Below are positions 15,327 through 23,586 of a stretch of 41,027 nucleotides of DNA, piece by piece. Where the stretch lies: contig NZ_JAUYQL010000127.1 in NCBI RefSeq assembly GCF_030697305.1, forward strand, positions 1-41,027, written 5' to 3'. The position numbers were made by a program, and so were the translations under genes. How positions within the stretch are numbered: the stretch's first letter is position 1; each line of letters begins with the position of its first letter. The DNA comes from Phenylobacterium sp. GTDB taxonomy: Bacteria; Pseudomonadota; Alphaproteobacteria; Caulobacterales; Caulobacteraceae. The notes beneath the pieces are model-generated. The model worked only from the letters and a program-made list of their open reading frames with translations. It was not told where the DNA came from and ran no database searches.

Positions 15327-15808
15327 GCCGCCCTCACCTGTCTCAGCTCGGCCGCCGCGTCCATGACGGCGCGGATGACCTTGTCATAGCCCGTGCAGCG
15401 ACAGAGGTTGCCCGCCAGCCAATAGCGGGTCTCGGTCTCGGTCGGGTCGGGGTTGGCGTCCAGCAGCGCCTTGGCCGCGATCAGCAGGCCGGGCGTGCAG
15501 AAACCGCACTGCAGGGCGGCATGGTCGAGGAATTTCTGCTGCAGCGGGTGCAACTCTCCGCCCCGCGCCATGCCCTCGATGGTCTCGATGCGACGGCCTT
15601 GCGCCTCGGCCGCCAGGATCAGGCACGAGCAGGTCAACCGCCCGTCCAGGATCACGCTGCAGGCCCCGCAGTCGCCGGAACCGCAGCCTTCCTTGGAACC
15701 TGTCAGGGCCAACTCGTCGCGCAGCGCGTCCAGCAACGTGACGCCGGCCTCGGTCAGGAACTCGACCGGGTCGCCGTTCACCGTCGCGCTGATGTGGATC
15801 TTGCTCAT
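15323..15808 (-). CDS. 2Fe-2S subunit of the molybdenum hydroxylase
   Basis: A 161-residue electron-transfer subunit. The N-terminal plant-type 2Fe-2S cluster uses C42, C47, C50 and C62 ([10 protein letters not shown], then LTCSC). The second all-helical cluster uses C101-x2-C104 and C136-x-C138 (QCGFCTPG, then NLCRCTGY). Both sets of ligands are complete. It passes electrons from the molybdenum site to the FAD subunit. Start and stop overlap both neighbours by 4 bases (ATGA), showing translational coupling with the FAD subunit upstream and the molybdenum subunit downstream. Confidence 0.94.
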   Translation of the reverse strand: MSKIHISATVNGDPVEFLTEAGVTLLDALRDELALTGSKEGCGSGDCGACSVILDGRLTCSCLILAAEAQGRRIETIEGMARGGELHPLQQKFLDHAALQCGFCTPGLLIAAKALLDANPDPTETETRYWLAGNLCRCTGYDKVIRAVMDAAAELRQVRAA

Positions 15809-16671
15809 GTTCGTTCGCTCGCTCTGCGATAGGCGATGGCCGCGGCGCGGCGCGCGAGCACGCCGGCGATGCGGGTTCGGTATTCGGCGGTGCCGCGCTT
15901 GTCGCTGATTGGCCGGCAGGCGGCTTCGGCGGCCTGGGCCAAGGCGTCCAGCGCCGCGTCGTCGAGGGTCGTGCCGATCAAGGCCGCGCCAGCCGCCTCG
16001 ACCAGCAGCACCGTGGGCGCGACGGCGCCCAGCGCGACGTGCGCTTCTGAACAAACTCCGGCCGCGTCGAGCGTCAGGCTGACGCCGGCGCCGACAACAG
16101 CGATGTCCATCTCGGTGCGTGGGATCTGCCGCAGATAGGCGTCGCTCGCACGGGCTGCGCGCGGCGGCAGACGGATCTCCAACAGGAATTCATCGGGTGC
16201 GAGAACGGTCGCGCCGGGCGCGGTGACTACCGCCTCAACCGGTAGCTCGCGACGCCCCTGCCCGCCGACCACCACGCAGATCGCCCGCGCCGCCACCAGG
16301 GCCGGAACGCTGTCGGCGGCGGGCGAGGCGTTGCACAGGTTGCCGCCGATCGAGGCGCGGCCCTGCACCTGGGTCGAACCGATCAATTGCACGGCCTCGA
16401 CGACGCCGGGCCAGGCGTGAATCAGCGCCGCGTGCTCGCCAAGCTCAGCGCCGGATGTGCTCGCGCCGATGACAAAGCCGCCATTCTCCTGGCGCACGCC
16501 GATCAGGCCGGGAATGCGCTTCAGGTCGACGATCCGCTGCGGCTTGACCCGTCCGGCGCGCATCTGCACCAGCAGGTCGGTGCCGCCCGCCAGCACCTTG
16601 GCGCCGCCTCCGGCCAGGGCTTCGATCGCCCCGGCCACGCTCGCCGGCGCGACATAGTCGAGATCCGCCAT
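15805..16671 (-). CDS. FAD-binding subunit of the molybdenum hydroxylase
   Basis: A 288-residue CoxM-type flavoprotein, first gene of the operon. FAD motifs are [12 protein letters not shown] (about 26-37) and [18 protein letters not shown] (about 103-120); [13 protein letters not shown] follows near residue 185. It hands electrons from the 2Fe-2S subunit to a final acceptor. It lacks the extra cysteine-rich loop of the FAD subunit of 4-hydroxybenzoyl-CoA reductase: only four scattered Cys are present. That argues against that enzyme. Its stop overlaps the start of the 2Fe-2S gene by 4 bases. The ATG is preceded by AGGAGG (revcomp of 16676-16681). Confidence 0.93.
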   Translation of the reverse strand: MADLDYVAPASVAGAIEALAGGGAKVLAGGTDLLVQMRAGRVKPQRIVDLKRIPGLIGVRQENGGFVIGASTSGAELGEHAALIHAWPGVVEAVQLIGSTQVQGRASIGGNLCNASPAADSVPALVAARAICVVVGGQGRRELPVEAVVTAPGATVLAPDEFLLEIRLPPRAARASDAYLRQIPRTEMDIAVVGAGVSLTLDAAGVCSEAHVALGAVAPTVLLVEAAGAALIGTTLDDAALDALAQAAEAACRPISDKRGTAEYRTRIAGVLARRAAAIAYRRASERT

Positions 16672-16797
16672 GCTTCCTCCTGACGCCGCGACGAGCCGAC
16701 ATGCGCCAAATTGGGCGCGTCGATCTCCGATGGCGGCTTAGGCGGCTATGGTTGCACCCGGGGCGGCATGTGATCAATGCCCGGGGCAGCGAAGCCC

Positions 16798-17415
16798 TCA
16801 GGCTGCGGAGGCGCGTGCCTGGGAGATCGCCTCCAGAACTTCCAGATAGGGTTCGGCATGGGCGCGCAGATGCGGCCCCGCCTGCAGCGCGTTGGCCAGG
16901 AACCGTGAGCCGGCCAGCGACAGATCCGCCAGAGCGGCCGCCGCTCCGTCCACCTCGCCCTGGGCCTTGCGGGCGGCGTCGAGCAACGACAGTTCACGCT
17001 GATGGGTGCGATGGACATAGCGGATCTGGTAGCTCAGCAGCCGCCAGTTCATCGGCTTGACCACGAACGACGTCGCGCCCGCCTCGTAGGCCCGATCGAT
17101 GGCGCTGACGTCGTCGCGGCCGGTGACCACGATCACCGGGATGTGGGCGTGGCGGGGTTCGGCGCGCATGCGACCCAGCACCTCGAAGCCGTCCATGCGC
17201 GGCATCTCGAGATCGAGGAGCATGACGTCGGGGGTCGCGGCTTCCAACGCCGCCAGTCCGGCGAAGCCATCCTCAGCGACAACCACGCTGGCGTGCTCGG
17301 TGGTCAGATGCACCTGGGCGAACTCGCGCAAGATGGGGTCGTCGTCGACGTACAGGATCCGCGTCGTGTCCTGCAGCACGTAGAAGAACGCGTCGCTCGC
17401 GGATGATTGCGCCAT
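16798..17415 (-). CDS. Receiver-domain response regulator without DNA-binding domain
   Basis: A 205-residue protein. The receiver domain spans about 17-135: acidic pocket YVDDDP (residues 23-27), phosphoacceptor D68 in VMLLDLEMPRMDG, the conserved Thr/Ser in VIVVTGRDD and Lys in FVVKPMNW. The remaining 70 residues are helical with no helix-turn-helix and no recognised enzymatic domain. The start at 17415 was chosen because the protein begins sensibly there; the frame is open further upstream. It is divergent from the hybrid histidine kinase gene, with 107 bases between starts, so the two may share a promoter region and act in one phosphorelay. Confidence 0.85.
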   Translation of the reverse strand: MAQSSASDAFFYVLQDTTRILYVDDDPILREFAQVHLTTEHASVVVAEDGFAGLAALEAATPDVMLLDLEMPRMDGFEVLGRMRAEPRHAHIPVIVVTGRDDVSAIDRAYEAGATSFVVKPMNWRLLSYQIRYVHRTHQRELSLLDAARKAQGEVDGAAAALADLSLAGSRFLANALQAGPHLRAHAEPYLEVLEAISQARASAA

Positions 17416-17522
17416 GAAACGACGACCTTGCCGGTGAAACCACGAACAGATTAAGCCGCCAGTCATTAATGTCATGTAACCGATAAACTCCAACATCTTC
17501 CAAGACTTAGGACTGTGGGCAA

Positions 17523-20500
17523 ATGTCGGTCGGGCGAACGGCGCGCCGCCGCTCCATCCGCGGCAAGCTGACCTGGCTGGTGGTCGCCTCGACGAGCCTC
17601 GCCGTGGCGCTGGTGGCCGTGGTCTCCACCGTGCGCGACGGCCGCCGCGAGGCCGCGTTACAGACCGACCACCTGCGCGCCACCGCCGCGGTGATCGCCT
17701 CGCTGAGCGGAGAGGCCGCGGCCCAGGGCGACCGCACCCGCGCCTTCGCCGCGCTGCGCTCGATCGCCGCCCTCCCGGACGTCGGCTACGCGCGCATCGA
17801 AACGCCGGACGGCGTCATGCTGGCCGAGGCCGGCGCCGCCGTGCGCCTGACCCGTGACGCCAAGATCGCCGCCGACCAGGACCTTTCGCTTCTGTCCATG
17901 CTCCGCTCGCGCACCGTCGAGGTCAGCGCGCCGGTGGTCTACGCCCGCCGCGACGTCGGCCGGGTTGTGCTGCTGGGCCGCCTGCACGGGGTGGGCGAGC
18001 GGCTGGCGTCGAGCCTGCTGATCGGCCTGCTGGCGGCGCTGGCGGCGACCGCCGCGGGGCTCGCCGTCGCCTGGCGGCTGCAGCGCGGCATCGCCGGCCC
18101 GATCCTGGCGCTGACCCGCGCCATGGGCGAGATGCGCGAGCGTCGCGACTTCGAGCAGGGCCCTGACATCGCCGCTGACGACGAGGTCGGCGATCTGGTG
18201 GACGGCTTCAACGCCATGCTGGCCGAGATCCGCACCCGCGACGGCGAGATCGCCCGCCACGTGGCCGGCCTCGAACATACCGTCGCCCAGCGCACCTCGG
18301 ACTTGGTCGACGCCAAGGAGGCGGCCGACGCAGCCAACAGCGCCAAATCGGACTTCCTGGCGACCATGAGCCACGAGATCCGTACCCCGATGAACGGCAT
18401 CATGGTGATGGCCGAGATGCTTGCCGCCGGCGATGTGCCGCCTCGCCAGCGCCGTTTCGCCGAGGTGATCGCCAAGTCCGGCTCCAGCCTGCTGGCGATC
18501 ATCAACGACATCCTCGACTTCTCGAAGATCGAGGCCGGCAAGATGGATCTGGAGGCCGCTCCGGTCGATCCATGTGAGATCGCGGACGACGTCTGCAGCC
18601 TGTTCTGGGAACGCGCCCGCTCCAAGGGGCTGGACCTCGCCGCCTACGTCGACCCGTCAGTCCCCCAGATCATCGAGGCCGACGCGGTGCGTCTGCGTCA
18701 GGTGGTCGGCAACCTGATCAACAACGCCATCAAGTTCACCGAGAGCGGCGCGGTGCTGGTCGAGTTGACCGCGCCGCAACCCGGCCGCCTGCGCGCCGCG
18801 GTCCACGACACCGGCATCGGGATTCCCGCGGACAAGCTGTCGACCCTGTTCACCGCCTTCACCCAGGCCGACCAGTCGACCACCCGGCGGTTCGGCGGCA
18901 CGGGCCTGGGCCTGGCGATCTGCAAGCGCCTGGTCGAGGCGATGGGCGGCGCCATGCACGTCCGCAGCAAGGTCGGCCAGGGCTCGATGTTCGGCTTCGA
19001 GGTCCCGGTCGTGGTGATCGAGCCCGCCCGCGCCTGGCCGGCGCTCACCGGCGTCGCCGATCTGGGCCTGGAGGGGTCTGCCAGCCGCGCAGCCATGCGC
19101 CGCTACCTGACGCGGTCGGGCCTGACGTTCGCCCAAGCGCCGGGCGATGCGGACATCGTCATCTGCGATCCCACCGCGGCGCCAGCCGCATCAAGCGATC
19201 GCATTCCGACCCTCTGCGTCGGTGAATACGGCGATTCGACTCCTGCACAGTTGCAGCAGACCGGTCGCGTTGACGCTGTCCTGATCCAGCCTTTCCGCCG
19301 GCAGGACCTGCACACGGTGTTGGAGGCATGGCGGGACAAGCGTCCGCTGGCGAGCGCCCTGGATTCCGGCGAGCAAGCGCAGCAGGCCGCGACCGCGACC
19401 TTCTCCGGGCGCCGCGTCCTGGTGGCCGACGACAGCGCCGTCAATCGCGAGGTGGCGATGGAAGCCCTGTCGCGCCTGGGGATCCACGTCAGCGTCGTCG
19501 TCGACGGCCGTGAGGCGGTTCGCGCGGTCGCCGAGGGCGGCGTCGACCTGGTGCTGATGGACGGCAGCATGCCGGAGCTGGACGGCTATGACGCCACCCG
19601 CGAGATCCGGGCCGCGGAAGCCCGCTCCGGCGCCCCACGCCTGCCGGTGGTGGCCCTGACCGCCCATGTGGTTGGCGCGGCGGCCGAGGCCTGGCGTGAC
19701 GCCGGCATGGACGCGGTGTTGCACAAGCCCTTCACCCTCGCCTCGCTGGCCCAGACCCTGGCGAAATTCCTGACCCCGGATGAGACGCCGCTCGCCCAAC
19801 CCGAGCCGATCCCAGCGGCGGAAGCGACACCGCAGCCTGCGCTCGACGATCTCCTCGATCCCAACGTGACGGCCGAGTTCGCGGCGATGACCGCCGCCGG
19901 CCGCGGCGAATTTGTCGAGCGGGTGCGCCGGCTGTATCGCGAGAACGCGCCCGAAGCGGCCCAGGCCGCGGCGGACGCGGCCCGGGCCGGAGACGCCGCC
20001 GAGCTCGCCCGCGCGGCCCACGCGCTGAAGTCGATGAGCTTGAACATGGGCGCCCGTGCGGTGTCCGAGCTTGCCGCGCGGCTGGAGTCTGCCGCGCGTG
20101 ACGGCATCGTCGATCATGCCGGAGCCGCCGCCCTGCCGGAGCGTCTGGCCGCAACACTCGCCGTGATGGAGGGCGCGACGCCTGTCGCCGAGCCTTCGCG
20201 CAGCCAGACCGCAGACGAGGAGGAGCTGCGCCTCGCCGCAGACCTCGCCCAAGCGGCTCAACGCGGCGAGTTCCACATGGTCTACCAGCCGCAGGTCGCC
20301 CGCGACGGCGAAACGCTGGCCGGCGTGGAGAGTCTGCTGCGCTGGCGTCACCCCGTGCGCGGCGACGTCAGCCCCGCCGACTTCATCCCCATCGCCGAAC
20401 GGCACGGGTTGATCCGACCGATCACCCTTTGGGTGCTCGAGCGGGTGATGCAGGAAACCGCCGACCTTGCGCCCCTGTCCGTCGGCTTCAACGCCTCGGC

Positions 20501-20993
20501 GTTGGAGTTCGGCGACACGCGCTTCGTCGACGACATCGCCATGCTGATCGCCGCCCATCGCTTCGAGCCCGAACGCCTGGAGATCGAGATCACGGAGACG
20601 GCGATCCTCAACGACGGCGAGGAGGTTCGCCGCAGCATCGAGCGGCTGCATTCATTGGGCGTGCGCATCGCCCTCGACGACTTCGGCGTCGGCTATTCCA
20701 GCCTGAGCCACCTGCGCATGTTCGCCTTCGACAAGCTGAAGATCGACCGCGCCTTCGTCACCGAGTGCGCCGAGAACGTCCAGGCCGCGACGCTCGTCCA
20801 CGCGGTGGTCAGCATCGGCCGCGCGTTGGGCATGAAGGTCGTCGCCGAGGGCGTGGAGACGCAGGCCCAGCAGCGCTTCCTGAAGACCGCTGGCGTCCAC
20901 GCCATGCAGGACTATCTGTTCGGCAAACCCGCGCCGGTAGAGGATCTGAGGGCCTGGACGTCGCCGCTGGCGGCCGTCGCATCCGCGGTATGA
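17523..20993 (+). CDS. Hybrid histidine kinase with receiver, HPt and EAL domains
   Basis: A 1156-residue inner-membrane protein. Order: TM1 about 15-37, a periplasmic sensor of ~120 residues, TM2 about 158-187, HAMP about 188-240, HisKA with H284 in MSHEIRTPMNG, ATPase with NLINNAIKFT and GTGLGLAICKRLVEAMGG, a degenerate receiver-like region about 505-605 with no clear phosphoacceptor, a true receiver with D680 in LMDGSMPELDG, HPt with H833 in AHALKSMS, and a C-terminal EAL domain. The EAL domain keeps E936 (ESLLRW), N in GFNAS, ITET, D1052-D1053 in LDDFGVGYSSLSHL, LKIDRAF and AEGVET, so c-di-GMP phosphodiesterase activity is predicted. A complete His-Asp-His relay feeding a fused c-di-GMP hydrolase is unusual. 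TAGGA precedes the ATG. Confidence 0.92.
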   Translation: MSVGRTARRRSIRGKLTWLVVASTSLAVALVAVVSTVRDGRREAALQTDHLRATAAVIASLSGEAAAQGDRTRAFAALRSIAALPDVGYARIETPDGVMLAEAGAAVRLTRDAKIAADQDLSLLSMLRSRTVEVSAPVVYARRDVGRVVLLGRLHGVGERLASSLLIGLLAALAATAAGLAVAWRLQRGIAGPILALTRAMGEMRERRDFEQGPDIAADDEVGDLVDGFNAMLAEIRTRDGEIARHVAGLEHTVAQRTSDLVDAKEAADAANSAKSDFLATMSHEIRTPMNGIMVMAEMLAAGDVPPRQRRFAEVIAKSGSSLLAIINDILDFSKIEAGKMDLEAAPVDPCEIADDVCSLFWERARSKGLDLAAYVDPSVPQIIEADAVRLRQVVGNLINNAIKFTESGAVLVELTAPQPGRLRAAVHDTGIGIPADKLSTLFTAFTQADQSTTRRFGGTGLGLAICKRLVEAMGGAMHVRSKVGQGSMFGFEVPVVVIEPARAWPALTGVADLGLEGSASRAAMRRYLTRSGLTFAQAPGDADIVICDPTAAPAASSDRIPTLCVGEYGDSTPAQLQQTGRVDAVLIQPFRRQDLHTVLEAWRDKRPLASALDSGEQAQQAATATFSGRRVLVADDSAVNREVAMEALSRLGIHVSVVVDGREAVRAVAEGGVDLVLMDGSMPELDGYDATREIRAAEARSGAPRLPVVALTAHVVGAAAEAWRDAGMDAVLHKPFTLASLAQTLAKFLTPDETPLAQPEPIPAAEATPQPALDDLLDPNVTAEFAAMTAAGRGEFVERVRRLYRENAPEAAQAAADAARAGDAAELARAAHALKSMSLNMGARAVSELAARLESAARDGIVDHAGAAALPERLAATLAVMEGATPVAEPSRSQTADEEELRLAADLAQAAQRGEFHMVYQPQVARDGETLAGVESLLRWRHPVRGDVSPADFIPIAERHGLIRPITLWVLERVMQETADLAPLSVGFNASALEFGDTRFVDDIAMLIAAHRFEPERLEIEITETAILNDGEEVRRSIERLHSLGVRIALDDFGVGYSSLSHLRMFAFDKLKIDRAFVTECAENVQAATLVHAVVSIGRALGMKVVAEGVETQAQQRFLKTAGVHAMQDYLFGKPAPVEDLRAWTSPLAAVASAV

Positions 20994-21122
20994 ACCCGCG
21001 TCGCGCCAGCAGGTTACAGGCCTGAAACGACACGCATAATCCGGATATCACGGCTTTGGTTTAACCAGCCTGAAACGTCTGCGGCTCTTTCTGGGCAGGA
21101 TTGTAGACCTCAGGTCGAAAAC

Positions 21123-22379
21123 TTGACCCCTTCTTCTGCGAGCGACCCGCGGCGACGTTCGCCCCCGCATGGCCTGTGGCGGCGGTTCGTCGCCAGCGCG
21201 CGTGGCGGCGTGGCGGTGTGGTTTGGTCTGGCGACTCCGGTGCTCGCCGTGCTGGTGGCCGGCGCCATCGATCTGGCCTCACTGCTGTCGGACCGGTCCG
21301 CCATCCAGGACGTCGTCGACGCCGCCGCGATCCAGGCGGCCCAGCAGAGCTCCGTGTCAGAGGCCGCCGCGCTCGGCGAGCGCAGCAAACACTTCGTCGA
21401 TGAGCAGCTGGCCAAGCGCAAGATCCGCCTGAACTACGCCGTCAACACCGCGGTCGCCAAGGACGGCAGTGTGACCATCACGGTCAGTGGGAAGCGCACC
21501 TCGTTCTTCGGCAACATGCTGCCGCCCGGCGGCTGGCCCATCAACCAGGACGCCACCGCCAGCCCGATGGGCCGGGTGCCGCTGTGCGTGCTGACGTCGG
21601 GCAAGGACGACGCCAACCGCCTGGATATGAAGGGCAACGCCCACATCACCGCGGCCGGATGCCTGGTGCATGCGAACGCCGACATCGCCGTCGAAAGCAC
21701 CGCCTGGCTGAAGGCCGCCCTCATCCAGGCGTCGGGCCTGGCGGCGGGCCGCATCACGCCGACCGCCCAGCAGAGCGCGCCGCTGATCGAGGATCCGTTC
21801 AAGTCGATGACCATCAAGACCCCGGCCAGCCTGTGCTTGCCGCTCGACGTCATCCTCAGCATCGGCCTGAACACCCTGCCGCCAGGCGTCCACTGCGGCA
21901 AGTACATCGCCGGCAAGGGGGCGACCCTGCGCCTGCAGCCGGGAGAACATTATTTCAGCGGCAAGCTCGAACTGAAAGAGAACGGCATCCTGCAGGGCGA
22001 CGACGTGGTGCTGGTTTTCGACAAGGATTCCGACTTCAAGTTCTCCGGCAGCTCGCAGATCGACCTGACCGGCCGCAAGAAGGGCGCGTTCGCCGGCTTT
22101 GTGCTGGCCACCACGCGCAACAACACCCGCACCTTCGAGATCTCCAGCGACAACGCCCGCGAGCTGCTGGGCACCATCTACATCCCGGCGGCGACGCTGA
22201 AGGTGACTGGGGCCGGCAACGACATCGCCGACCAGTCGGCCTGGACCGTCGTCGTGGCGAAGGAGATCAAGATGGAAGGCAGTCCGAACCTGGTGATCAA
22301 TTCCAACTACTCGGTGGGCGGCGTGCCGGTCCCCACCGGCGTCGGCCCGACAACCCAGGGATCGCGCCTGACCAACTGA
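21123..22379 (+). CDS. TadG-like pilus assembly / surface protein with TTG start
   Basis: A 418-residue protein. The N-terminus has a basic stretch (PRRRSPPHGLWRRFVASARGG) and one membrane segment (VAVWFGLATPVLAVLVAGAIDLASLL, about 31-56), then DRSAIQDVVDAAAIQAAQ, the signature of TadE/TadG-like prepilin-family proteins (Flp pilus assembly). The rest is extracytoplasmic, with stretches such as GNAHITAAGCLVHANADIAVES and GKLELKENGILQGDDVVLVF that look like a right-handed beta-helix. The start codon is TTG (21123); no nearby in-frame ATG exists. No other tad or cpa genes lie beside it, so it is an orphan. It may anchor an extracellular structure or act in surface adhesion. Confidence 0.75.
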   Translation: MTPSSASDPRRRSPPHGLWRRFVASARGGVAVWFGLATPVLAVLVAGAIDLASLLSDRSAIQDVVDAAAIQAAQQSSVSEAAALGERSKHFVDEQLAKRKIRLNYAVNTAVAKDGSVTITVSGKRTSFFGNMLPPGGWPINQDATASPMGRVPLCVLTSGKDDANRLDMKGNAHITAAGCLVHANADIAVESTAWLKAALIQASGLAAGRITPTAQQSAPLIEDPFKSMTIKTPASLCLPLDVILSIGLNTLPPGVHCGKYIAGKGATLRLQPGEHYFSGKLELKENGILQGDDVVLVFDKDSDFKFSGSSQIDLTGRKKGAFAGFVLATTRNNTRTFEISSDNARELLGTIYIPAATLKVTGAGNDIADQSAWTVVVAKEIKMEGSPNLVINSNYSVGGVPVPTGVGPTTQGSRLTN

Positions 22380-22760
22380 CCGAGCCGGCGCGAAGGTGCG
22401 GAGCATGCCCTGCAGCGCGTCTCAGAGCAGCTTCGCGCCGACCAGGATCTCAGCACGCCAGCCTCTACGCCCGACGCCGCCCGGGAGGATCAGCGAGGCC
22501 CAGCAGGATCACCGCCGGAACGGCGACCAGTAAAAAATCACTTCGGAATGCATGCGGCGAGCTAAGACAGAGGCGAACTCGGTCGGATAGCAGCGCTGCG
22601 AAGCGCGAGCTGGCTGGCCGGGGCTATTGAGGGCTCGCGAGCCCCGGCCAGCGGATCTGTCCCAGACTGGAGAGACATGGTCAGATCTGAAACGCCTGAC
22701 GCAGGAAGCGGGCCAACAACGCCGCCGCACCACGCGGCGCCGAAAAAAGGGGAGAAACGC
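22380..22760. other. 381-base intergenic stretch upstream of the SDR
   Basis: Between the TadG-like gene and the SDR. It holds two nested inverted repeats (22613-22652, listed separately), a 10-bp palindrome GCAGCGCTGC near 22590 and the SDR ribosome binding site. The SDR frame is open from an upstream ATG at 22677, but the extra 28 residues are Pro- and Lys-rich and not SDR-like. No other gene was found. Confidence 0.5.
22613..22652. promoter_or_regulatory. 13-bp inverted repeat enclosing a 14-bp palindrome
   Basis: GCTGGCCGGGGCT (22613-22625) and its exact reverse complement (22640-22652) flank 14 bases. A second perfect palindrome, GGGCTCGCGAGCCC (22631-22644), shares bases with the right arm, so the two RNA hairpins are mutually exclusive. 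The element lies about 108 bases before the SDR start. It could be an operator, an attenuator-like leader or a terminator of the upstream gene; no T-run follows. Confidence 0.5.
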
Positions 22761-23531
22761 ATGAGTGGGAATGGCCGATCTGTCGAAGGCTCGATTGCCC
22801 TGGTGACCGGCGCCGCGAGCGGCATGGGAGCGGCGACCGCCAGGATCTTCGGTGAGCTTGGCGCGCGCGTCGCCGTCACCGACCGCGCCCAGGACGCCGC
22901 CGAGGCCGTGGCCGCCGAAATCCGCGCCGGCGGCGGCGACGCCCGCGCCTGGGCTCTCGATGTCGGCGACCCCGACGCCATCGTGCGCGTCGTCAACGAC
23001 GTGGCCGCCCACTTCGGCGGCCTCGACATCCTGGTGAACAACGCCGGCGTCGCCGGTTTCCTCGCCATCGACAACGACGGCTACGAGGACCTGTGGGACC
23101 GCATGCTGGCGATCAACCTCAGCGCCCACCAGCGGACCGTCCGCGCCGCCCTTCCTCACCTGCGCAAGTCCGACTCCCCGCGAATCGTCAACATCGCCTC
23201 CACCGAGGCGCTGGGCGCAACGGCGATGGACAGCGCCTACGCCGCATCCAAGGCAGGCGTCACCGGCCTCACCCGCGCCCTTGCCGTGGAGCTCGGTAAG
23301 GAGGGGATCACCGTCAACTGCATCTGCCCGGGCCCGATCGAGACGCCGATGACCGCCTTCGCACCGGCGGAAGACAAGGAGACCTACGCGCGCCGCCGCA
23401 CCTCGCTGCGGCGCTATGGTCTGCCGGAAGAGGTCGGCCACATGACCGTCAGCCTCTGCCTGCCGGCCGCCTCCTACATCACCGGAGCCGTGATCCCGGT
23501 GGACGGCGGCCTGATGGCCCGCAACGCGTGA
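22761..23531 (+). CDS. SDR family oxidoreductase
   Basis: A 256-residue classical short-chain dehydrogenase. The NAD(P)-binding motif is TGAASGMG (16-23), NNAG is at 93-96, and the catalytic set is S147, Y160 and K164 (Y-A-A-S-K). D41 after the second strand suggests NAD(H). The C-terminus ends with SYITGAVIPVDGGL, typical of FabG-like enzymes. It probably oxidises a hydroxyacyl-CoA or alcohol, in line with the acyl-CoA genes around it. The ATG at 22761 has AAGGGGAG 6 bases upstream and is preferred over the ATG at 22677. It is convergent with the CoA-transferase gene. The substrate is unknown. Confidence 0.9.
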   Translation: MSGNGRSVEGSIALVTGAASGMGAATARIFGELGARVAVTDRAQDAAEAVAAEIRAGGGDARAWALDVGDPDAIVRVVNDVAAHFGGLDILVNNAGVAGFLAIDNDGYEDLWDRMLAINLSAHQRTVRAALPHLRKSDSPRIVNIASTEALGATAMDSAYAASKAGVTGLTRALAVELGKEGITVNCICPGPIETPMTAFAPAEDKETYARRRTSLRRYGLPEEVGHMTVSLCLPAASYITGAVIPVDGGLMARNA

Positions 23532-23586
23532 ACCCCGGGAGGAACGAGCAGGTCTACGGCGATATCTGCGTCACCCGCCACGGCCG

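Noticed and set aside
15323-16671. 4-hydroxybenzoyl-CoA reductase subunits
   Set aside because: The FAD subunit lacks the additional 4Fe-4S cysteine loop of that enzyme.
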